Shown here one piece after another: positions 55,646-61,775 of a DNA stretch of 64,000 nucleotides. The stretch's first letter is position 1. Each line of letters starts with the position of its first letter. Position numbers and translations under genes: made by a program. Under the pieces are notes generated by a model, which was not told where the DNA came from, did no database searches, and saw only the letters and a list, made by a program, of their open reading frames with translations. The DNA comes from Epilithonimonas lactis (GTDB lineage: Bacteria > Bacteroidota > Bacteroidia > Flavobacteriales > Weeksellaceae), in assembly GCF_900110605.1 (NCBI RefSeq), contig NZ_FOFI01000001.1:620001-684000 (forward strand), read 5' to 3'.

Positions 55646-56875
55646 TTGAATTTTCCGTTATATTTCTCGAAAAAGATAGCGTTTTCCAAAGATAACAAAA
55701 ATAATCTCTCGAAGGTCATCGTCTACATCGGCAGACTTTCCGTAGCGTTGGGCATCATTGTTTCTTTGATTACGATATCAACTGGTCTTGGTTCCAAAAA
55801 GGCCATAGAAGACCGAATCTCAAATTTCAGCGGAGATATTTCTGTGAAATCCACACGTTCCAATTCCTCCTACAATTCCTCCGTTTTGGAAACGCAGGGT
55901 TTGGACATCAACGCTGTGAAAAAGATTCCTGGCGTTGCTGGTTTGCAATCTTACGCTTCAGTAAGTGGGATCCTGAGAACTGAGACCAACTTCGCAGGCA
56001 TTATTCTGAAAGGTGTAGGCAAAGATTTTGACAAAGCCAGATTCCAGCCATTTATGATTTCGGGTTCAATTCCAGATTATAAGGAAGACGGTTATAATAA
56101 TGAGATCATCCTCTCAGAAAAAATCGCAAACGACCTTTCCCTGAAACCGAATGACAGTATTGTCACTATTTTCTCAAAAGAAGACCAAAAACCGATTTAC
56201 AGAAAATTTGTTGTCAAAGGGATCTACAAGACCGATATCAAACTTGTGGATGACCTCTACATCATTGGCGATATCAACCACGTCCGAAAAGTGATGAACA
56301 TGGAGGACAAGCAAGTCGGCGGACTCGATATTTTCTTGGATGATACAGACCAGATCGACCACGTTTTCCCAGAGATCGAAAAATACATCGGTTATAAAAA
56401 CTACGCCGAGAAGGTCACGGAAAAGTATCCACAGATCTTGGATTGGATCAACATCTTCAACCAGAACATCTCCTTGATCATTGCCATTATGCTCATCGTT
56501 GTGGTCATCAATGTCATTATGATCCTGCTGATCCTTATCATCGAAAGAACGAATTCCATCGGTGTTTTGAAGACCATGGGCGCATCCAACGCACAGATCA
56601 GGTCCATTTTTATCAATTACACTTTGCTAATCATGGTTCCAGGTCTGGTGGCGGGAAACATCATTGGATTAGGCTTGTTGTTGATCCAAAAATATACAGG
56701 ATTTATCAAGTTGGATCCGGAGAATTACTTTATCAGCACAGTTCCGGTGGATCTCAATCCGCTTTACATCATTGCGGTTTCCGTCGGCATCTTTATTGTA
56801 TCAGGGATTGCGATGATCTTGCCAAGTTATCTCATCAGTAAAATATCACCAGTAAGAGCCATCAAGTACAGTTAA
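55646..56875 (+). CDS. FtsX/LolE-like ABC transporter permease
   Basis: 409 residues if started at the TTG at 55646 (read as MNFPLYFSKKIAFSKDNKNN); no ATG is available near the conserved N-terminus, and an alternative TTG at 55625 falls in the -7 box. One N-terminal helix (about 36-56), a long periplasmic MacB-like domain (LPNDSIVTIFSKED-like segment, FVVKGIYKTDIKLVDDLY), then three C-terminal helices with the FtsX signature (IIERTNSIGVLKTMGASNAQIRSIF). LolC/LolE-type proteins extract lipoproteins from the inner membrane. The ATPase is not adjacent. Confidence 0.87.
   Translation: MNFPLYFSKKIAFSKDNKNNLSKVIVYIGRLSVALGIIVSLITISTGLGSKKAIEDRISNFSGDISVKSTRSNSSYNSSVLETQGLDINAVKKIPGVAGLQSYASVSGILRTETNFAGIILKGVGKDFDKARFQPFMISGSIPDYKEDGYNNEIILSEKIANDLSLKPNDSIVTIFSKEDQKPIYRKFVVKGIYKTDIKLVDDLYIIGDINHVRKVMNMEDKQVGGLDIFLDDTDQIDHVFPEIEKYIGYKNYAEKVTEKYPQILDWINIFNQNISLIIAIMLIVVVINVIMILLILIIERTNSIGVLKTMGASNAQIRSIFINYTLLIMVPGLVAGNIIGLGLLLIQKYTGFIKLDPENYFISTVPVDLNPLYIIAVSVGIFIVSGIAMILPSYLISKISPVRAIKYS
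55687..55694 (-). promoter_or_regulatory. -7 box TATCTTTG for namZ, inside the FtsX-like gene
   Basis: The minus strand reads TATCTTTG, 45 bases before the namZ ATG and inside the coding part of the divergent permease gene. No clear -33 was seen. Confidence 0.4.
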
Positions 56876-56890
56876 AAAATTATTGTAATT

Positions 56891-56985
56891 TGGGCAGCTT
56901 TTCCGCCTTCCGTTCCCGCTTTTTTTTGCCAAGGCTTTTCCCAATGCAAAAAAAGAGCTCCACTCAAGTCGGGCTGCAGATCCAA
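56891..56985. repeat. Dispersed hairpin element B
   Basis: GCTTTTTTTTGC (56918-56929) and GCAAAAAAAGAGC (56946-56958) form the arms around a short loop, with TTCCCGC on the left and GTCGGGC on the right as complementary outer blocks. Organisation matches element A at 50183. Noncoding. Confidence 0.5.
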
Positions 56986-57126
56986 GATAAATACAAGGTT
57001 TTGTCATCATTTAGAACCAGTTACAATTAAAAATATAAAACACAATTAAAAATATCAGATAGTTATTAAGCGATTCTTCAATCATCGTCGATCATTTATC
57101 AACTATCAATCATCAATTATACAATT

Positions 57127-58110
57127 ATGAAATATTACAACAACATCGTAGAAACAATTGGTAACACACCATTGGTCAAAATAAACAGAGTTTTGGGAGA
57201 AGATTTCCCAGCTTTGGTCTTGGCAAAAGTTGAAACAACGAATCCAGGAAATTCCGTAAAAGACAGAATGGCTCTCAAGATGATCGAGGATGCCGAGAAA
57301 GACGGCCGTCTAAAACCAGGCGGAACCATCATCGAAGGAACTTCTGGAAACACAGGGATGGGATTGGCTTTGGTCGCCATTCAAAAAGGTTACAAATGTA
57401 TTTTCGTGACCAACTCCAAGCAATCCAAAGAAAAATGTGACATTCTCCGCGCCGTTGGTGCAGAAGTGATCGTCTGCCCAACCGATGTGAAGCCTACGGA
57501 TCCACGTTCTTACTATTCGGTTTCCAAACGGTTGGCTGCGGAGACTGAGAATGGTTGGTACGTGAACCAATACGACAATCTTTCCAACAGGCTTGCCCAT
57601 TACGAAAGCACCGCGCCAGAGATCTGGGAACAAACTGAAGGTAAACTGACACACTTCGTCGCAGGTGCCGGAACAGGCGGAACGGTTACAGGCTGTGGAA
57701 CATTCTTCAAAGAAAAAAATAAAGACATCAAAGTGATCGGTGTGGATACCTACGGTTCTATCTTGAAAGAGATCCACGAAACAGGAGAGATCCATTTGAA
57801 TCACGCATACACTTACATTACAGAAGGAATTGGCGAAGATATTCTGCCGGAGAATTACGATATGAGTGTCATCGACCATTTCGAAAAAGTGACGGACAAA
57901 GACGGCGCAATCTATGCAAGAAGACTGGCGAAAGAGGAAGGGATCTTTTGCGGTTATTCTGCCGGAAGTGCGATGTCGGCTTTGGTTCAGATTAAAGATC
58001 AGTTCACGAAAGATGATATCATCGTCGTTCTGCTACATGATCATGGAAGCCGTTACGTAGGAAAGATCTACAACGATGATTGGATGCAGGAAATGGGTTG
58101 GCTAGACTAA
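57127..58110 (+). CDS. PLP-dependent cysteine synthase / cystathionine beta-synthase-like enzyme
   Basis: 327 residues. Fold-type II PLP enzyme: IVETIGNTPLVKINR, the Schiff-base lysine K45 in NPGNSVKDRM, the EGTSGNTGMGLAL substrate loop, AGAGTGGTVTGCG phosphate loop and GYSAGSAMSAL. Over its whole length it looks closer to the catalytic domain of cystathionine beta-synthases (NQYDNLSNRLAHYESTAPEI, GVDTYGSILKE, EGIGEDILP, DWMQEMGWL) than to CysK, but has no C-terminal CBS-domain pair. It could use O-acetylserine with sulfide, or serine with homocysteine. Confidence 0.9.
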   Translation: MKYYNNIVETIGNTPLVKINRVLGEDFPALVLAKVETTNPGNSVKDRMALKMIEDAEKDGRLKPGGTIIEGTSGNTGMGLALVAIQKGYKCIFVTNSKQSKEKCDILRAVGAEVIVCPTDVKPTDPRSYYSVSKRLAAETENGWYVNQYDNLSNRLAHYESTAPEIWEQTEGKLTHFVAGAGTGGTVTGCGTFFKEKNKDIKVIGVDTYGSILKEIHETGEIHLNHAYTYITEGIGEDILPENYDMSVIDHFEKVTDKDGAIYARRLAKEEGIFCGYSAGSAMSALVQIKDQFTKDDIIVVLLHDHGSRYVGKIYNDDWMQEMGWLD

Positions 58111-58140
58111 CGATCAACAATACATGATCAGCGATAAATA

Positions 58141-58176
58141 AAAAAACCGTCTTGTTTTGCAGGACGGTTTTTTTTG
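58141..58176 (+). terminator. Terminator after the cysteine-synthase-like gene
   Basis: ACCGTCTTG / CAGGACGGT 9-pair stem with one G-T and a T run; it may also serve the convergent minus-strand operon. Confidence 0.85.
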
Positions 58177-58202
58177 TTTTTTTATAATAGTTGGTTCTGA
58201 AT

Positions 58203-58451
58203 CTAAAAGATTCCGCCGCCTAAAAATAATCGGATGAGTCCAAAAAATGCGGCTGCACCACACATGAGGATTCCTGCCAAGGCATTTCCCTTTGGTAGAT
58301 TATCTTCTTTGACGTAAGCAATGATGCTAATGATCAATCCAATTCCTGCGAAAGGGATATTGATCCAGTTGAACGCTCCCAAACATGGAATGAATCCGAG
58401 GAACATTCCGCAAATTGCTAGAATTCCAAAGACAAGACTTAATGTTTTCAT
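58203..58451 (-). CDS. Small membrane protein
   Basis: 82 residues with two or three hydrophobic segments and no obvious motif except a Gly-rich C-terminus (GLIRLFLGGGIF). Its ATG overlaps the stop of the DUF2752 gene (ATGA), so it is translated from the same message. Function unknown. Confidence 0.75.
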   Translation of the reverse strand: MKTLSLVFGILAICGMFLGFIPCLGAFNWINIPFAGIGLIISIIAYVKEDNLPKGNALAGILMCGAAAFFGLIRLFLGGGIF

Positions 58452-58771
58452 AGTTTAGTTTTATAGTTTTTGAACAGATATTTTAGAAATACAAGCGAAT
58501 TTATGATTAATAAAATAAATATAAATGGACTTAGCTTATTTATTGCAAAAGCACCACTGAAATTCAGTTTTTTAAGTTCGATAAAAGCGTGAGTTGATCC
58601 GCACAGAAAGCATTCCTCGCCATTAGCCTTGTATTCACAAATCGGAACTGTAGAAAGGATGATCTTCTCATCCACAAAAAATAAAACCAATAAAATTGCG
58701 ATAGATAGAATTGCTGAAATTTGCCAGACAATCCTGATTGCATTTTTGAGCTCTTGGTTTTTATGGATCAT
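58448..58771 (-). CDS. DUF2752 membrane protein
   Basis: 107 residues with two membrane segments. The DUF2752 core is visible: VPICEYKANGEECFLCGSTHAFIELKKLNFSGAFAINKLSPF, with the C-x-x-C-G-S/T-H and a later Asn-Pro/Leu-Ser-Pro turn. The family is of unknown function, and the two-Cys motif could bind a metal or be redox-active. It overlaps the downstream small membrane gene by 4 bases. Confidence 0.85.
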   Translation of the reverse strand: MIHKNQELKNAIRIVWQISAILSIAILLVLFFVDEKIILSTVPICEYKANGEECFLCGSTHAFIELKKLNFSGAFAINKLSPFIFILLIINSLVFLKYLFKNYKTKL

Positions 58772-58821
58772 CTTTTCAATTCAAATATTCTTCGACCAGT
58801 ATTTTGACCTTAAGCAAAGAT

Positions 58822-59487
58822 TTAATCTTCGGTAAATAATTTAAACTTTAATAATTCGGATTGATTCGGAATTTCAACTAGTACCCAATAATAATTATCT
58901 TCTTTGCTAATAACTTGATAATTATATCGATCACCTTTTTTACTAAAGTTTTTTCGTGTTTTGTTATTACTTTCAACAAAAATCAACTCAAATGAATTAG
59001 TAGTAATCCAATTATAATTGAGCTTTGAAAAAGTTCCGTCTGAGAAAGTTTCAGTCCAATATTTATTGTCTGTTTGAACTTTTGTTATTTCACCAGCATA
59101 TTCATAGTAATAAAATTTACTTGTTTTTTTAAATGTTTCAATTTGTTTATCAGTAATTTCAATTGAAGGCTTTGCATCAAGTCGAATCCAATTATCATCC
59201 TTTGGAGGATCTACTCGATATAAGTATTCTCTGAATTCTTGACAGTTTTTCTGCAATCTAAAATAAATCTGATTACCAATCTCAGACGCGTTGTCTTCAG
59301 ATTGATTCTTCAAAGTAGGCCAAATGAATTTTTCGTTTAGGATTTTTATTCGAGTAGAATCTGTGAGATTTTTATTCTCTTTAAAATTAGTGCACATTTC
59401 ATTTACCAAAACATCAATGCTATGATCTCTATTTTGTGCCGTTGACATCGATGAAATTAGAAATGCTAAAAGAAAGATATTTTTCAT
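58822..59487 (-). CDS. Hypothetical secreted protein
   Basis: 221 residues from ATG 59487 (MKNIFLLAFLISSMSTAQ), which gives a signal peptide; the longer upstream frame would overlap iaaA by more than 100 bases. The rest has no recognisable domain: a helical part to about residue 90, then beta-rich segments with many Tyr and Lys. It starts 28 bases after the iaaA stop and may share that operon. Confidence 0.72.
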   Translation of the reverse strand: MKNIFLLAFLISSMSTAQNRDHSIDVLVNEMCTNFKENKNLTDSTRIKILNEKFIWPTLKNQSEDNASEIGNQIYFRLQKNCQEFREYLYRVDPPKDDNWIRLDAKPSIEITDKQIETFKKTSKFYYYEYAGEITKVQTDNKYWTETFSDGTFSKLNYNWITTNSFELIFVESNNKTRKNFSKKGDRYNYQVISKEDNYYWVLVEIPNQSELLKFKLFTED

Positions 59488-59515
59488 AGAAGATCTTCTG
59501 AGATTAATAATAAAA

Positions 59516-60358
59516 TTACCCAAAAACCTCAAAATCCACCCCATCAAAACTTGCGAAAACCATCGTAGGATAAGAATCCTGATGGAACACATTTCCCTCA
59601 GAATCAATTCCAATGGCGCCCGCAAAACCGTCAATTTCTTTCAACTCTTCAAAAGTTCTGTCGAAGGCATTTTCTATCGTCAGTCCGTCTGTCACTCGCG
59701 TAACGATTTTTGCCGAGGTCGCATTGCTCACAATGTCTTCGCCAACACCAGTACAGCTTACCGCACAAAATTGGTTGGCATAATTGCCGGCAACCGTCGC
59801 AGAATCTGAGATTCTTCCCGGGATTTCAAAACCTTTTCCACCAGTAGAAGTAGCAACAGCTAATTTTCCATGTTTATCCAGAGCAACTGCGCCAACGGTT
59901 CCTTTTCCGCCGGTTTTCAGTTTTTCTTCGTATTCTTTTCTTCGCTGTGGGATTTCGGTTGAGAAATCTCCAAAACCATTTTCATTGGCGTATTTTTTCG
60001 CACCATTTCCGCCGAGAACGCGGTCGTCTTCTTTCATCAATTCCTTAGCCACAAAGATTGGATTCTTCACATTCTGGATATTGATGACGCCGCTCATCTT
60101 CTGCGTTTCTCCATCCATGATTGCCGCGCTCATTCTGATGATTCCGTCACTTTGGATCTGAGAACCAATGCCAGCGTTGTAAAGATCATCGTCTTCCAAC
60201 AGTGAAACGGCATAAGCAACGGTATCAAAAGCCGAATTGTTTTGTAGGAAATCGTAGGACTTTTTCGCAATGGCTTTCAGAGAATCTTGCTTGGCAACTT
60301 TCACTTCATGGCTTTGGTTGCTTTCGGAAAAGAATCCGCCGTGGATGATTATTTTCAT
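59516..60358 (-). CDS. iaaA: Isoaspartyl peptidase / L-asparaginase (Ntn-hydrolase)
   Basis: 280 residues, plant-type asparaginase family. The precursor is cleaved before the nucleophile T154 (KTGGKGTVGAVAL), which starts the beta chain. Other conserved parts are NAGIGSQIQSDGIIRMSAAIMDG, VAVATSTGG-type KLAVATSTGGKGFEIPGRISDSATVAGNY and CTGVGEDI. It hydrolyses beta-Asp-Xaa dipeptides. Beside a cyanophycinase, its likely substrate is the beta-Asp-Arg dipeptide released from cyanophycin. It is shorter at the N-terminus than E. coli IaaA. Confidence 0.9.
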   Translation of the reverse strand: MKIIIHGGFFSESNQSHEVKVAKQDSLKAIAKKSYDFLQNNSAFDTVAYAVSLLEDDDLYNAGIGSQIQSDGIIRMSAAIMDGETQKMSGVINIQNVKNPIFVAKELMKEDDRVLGGNGAKKYANENGFGDFSTEIPQRRKEYEEKLKTGGKGTVGAVALDKHGKLAVATSTGGKGFEIPGRISDSATVAGNYANQFCAVSCTGVGEDIVSNATSAKIVTRVTDGLTIENAFDRTFEELKEIDGFAGAIGIDSEGNVFHQDSYPTMVFASFDGVDFEVFG

Positions 60359-60382
60359 AAATGGAATTTTAGTTTTTTATGT

Positions 60383-60507
60383 CTTCGAGAGCCTCAGACT
60401 GACAAAAGAATTTTTTATATGTTTTCCCTTCATCAGGCTCAGGATAAACTTCGCATCAGACTGACAATCTTAAATTCTAAAATTTGTCACACTGAGCGGA
60501 GTCGAAG
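60383..60507. repeat. REP-like repeat mosaic between iaaA and cphB
   Basis: CTTCGAGAGCCTCAGACTGACA (60383-60404) is roughly inverted by the segment 60485-60507, which starts TGTCACACTGAGC and ends GTCGAAG. In addition, TCAGACTGACAA occurs twice in direct repeat (60394-60405, 60456-60467). The CTTCGA and TGACA ends are of the kind common in intergenic repeats of this group. Confidence 0.55.
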
Positions 60508-60512
60508 AGTTT

Positions 60513-61421
60513 TTAATCGCTCGTATAATTACTCGGAATCACCTGCGGAATCGGGTTGTACTGTGAATTCACAATCGTCATTTCTCTGGATTTCAAATCA
60601 AAAGTATCATTCATAGAAAGGACGTCCACAACCAAGTTTTTAATGGAAATTGGTTGTCCGAGGTCAATATTGGTCAAGTTGGTATCTTTGATTTGAAGTC
60701 CATCCACAATGATGACCAGACCAGAACCGATCGCGGTCATTGTATCATCCTCGATAAATAAACCTGTATCTTCACCAAGACCAATTCCTAATGTTCTCGG
60801 ATTGTTGACAACGGCCTGAAACAATCTTCCAATTCGTCCTCGCTGCACGAAATGCGTATCGATGATCACATTTTCTATAAATCCAAGACCTTGCGTGGTT
60901 TTGATCTCGCCTTTCAACAAGGCTTCAGAACTGGAACCTTGGTAGATCATATTTTCAGAAGCGGCAGCAGCACCGGCAGAGGTTCCCGCGTAGATGAAAT
61001 CTTCGGTCTGATATTTTGTTAAGATCGCATCGTGGAATCGCGTTCCACCAAGAATTGAGGTCAAGCGCAACTGGTCGCCGCCAGTGAACATCACAACATC
61101 AGCTGCGTTGGCTCTTGCAACGATGGCGTCACTATTCGCCTGTTCACGGTTTTGGATGTCTAGGATGTTACAGTTTTTAATGCCAAGATACTCGAACGCC
61201 TTTTTATATTCTGGTCCCACAATGTCTGGGATCTGAGAAGCTGTAGTAATCACTTCGATGACAGAATCTTCTTTGTTTTTAGATTCATCGATGATCTTTC
61301 TGAGGATTCCTCGTTCAAAAAAGTTGAGGTTTTTTTCGACGTTTTGGTCAAAACTGGTCTCTGTAAAACTACCTTTGTTTACAGCGCCTCCAATGATGAC
61401 TAGTTTTCCTTTTGATTTCAT
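60513..61421 (-). CDS. cphB: Cyanophycinase
   Basis: 302 residues from ATG 61421 (MKSKGKLVIIGGAVNKGSF); an upstream TTG frame start is not needed. S51-type peptidase: VVMFTGGDQLRLTSILGGT and the nucleophile S148 in YAGTSAGAAAAS, then GLGFIENVIIDTHFVQRGRIGRL with the catalytic His region and GIGLGEDTGLFIEDD. It cuts cyanophycin (multi-L-arginyl-poly-L-aspartate) into beta-Asp-Arg dipeptides. The adjacent iaaA completes breakdown, and cphA opposite makes the polymer. Confidence 0.93.
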   Translation of the reverse strand: MKSKGKLVIIGGAVNKGSFTETSFDQNVEKNLNFFERGILRKIIDESKNKEDSVIEVITTASQIPDIVGPEYKKAFEYLGIKNCNILDIQNREQANSDAIVARANAADVVMFTGGDQLRLTSILGGTRFHDAILTKYQTEDFIYAGTSAGAAAASENMIYQGSSSEALLKGEIKTTQGLGFIENVIIDTHFVQRGRIGRLFQAVVNNPRTLGIGLGEDTGLFIEDDTMTAIGSGLVIIVDGLQIKDTNLTNIDLGQPISIKNLVVDVLSMNDTFDLKSREMTIVNSQYNPIPQVIPSNYTSD

Positions 61422-61427
61422 AGTTAA

Positions 61428-61435
61428 CAAAAATA
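61428..61435 (-). promoter_or_regulatory. -7 box TATTTTTG of cphB, start codon at the predicted +1
   Basis: The minus strand reads TATTTTTG followed by six bases and the ATG at 61421, so the message is probably leaderless. No clear -33. Confidence 0.5.
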
Positions 61436-61775
61436 ATAAATCATAATAGAATATACGTCATATTTAGAAGGTTAAAATCAGGAACTCACATTTAAAGTTT
61501 TAATTATTAAATATTTATTTAATGTAAAAATCGGATTTAAATTAACAAATCATTAATTATTTTATAAAAATGATAAAGAATCTGTTTTATAACAAAATAT
61601 TTATTTCTAAATTTTCTTGATTTAAATGCTTTTCTATTATCTTTGATAAAACTAGAATTTAGGAACGGCTTTGGTAAGTGTTTTTGATTGTCTGAGGTCA
61701 CTCATTATAAAATTTCAAAGCATTGATTTTAAGACCAATTACTGAAATCTAATATCTAACAACTACTTTTTAAAT
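61436..61775. other. Divergent cphB-cphA intergenic region
   Basis: AT-rich, no gene seen. It holds the cphA promoter (61617-61645) and an unusually long leader of about 125 bases before cphA, in which I recognise no known riboswitch. Confidence 0.5.
61617..61645 (+). promoter_or_regulatory. Promoter of cphA
   Basis: TTG (61617-61619), 18 bases, TATCTTTG (61638-61645), a good match to the consensus. Confidence 0.7.

Noticed and set aside
55642-55719. N-terminal extension of the NamZ-like protein
   Set aside because: The 26 extra residues are the reverse of conserved permease coding sequence and would hide the signal peptide.
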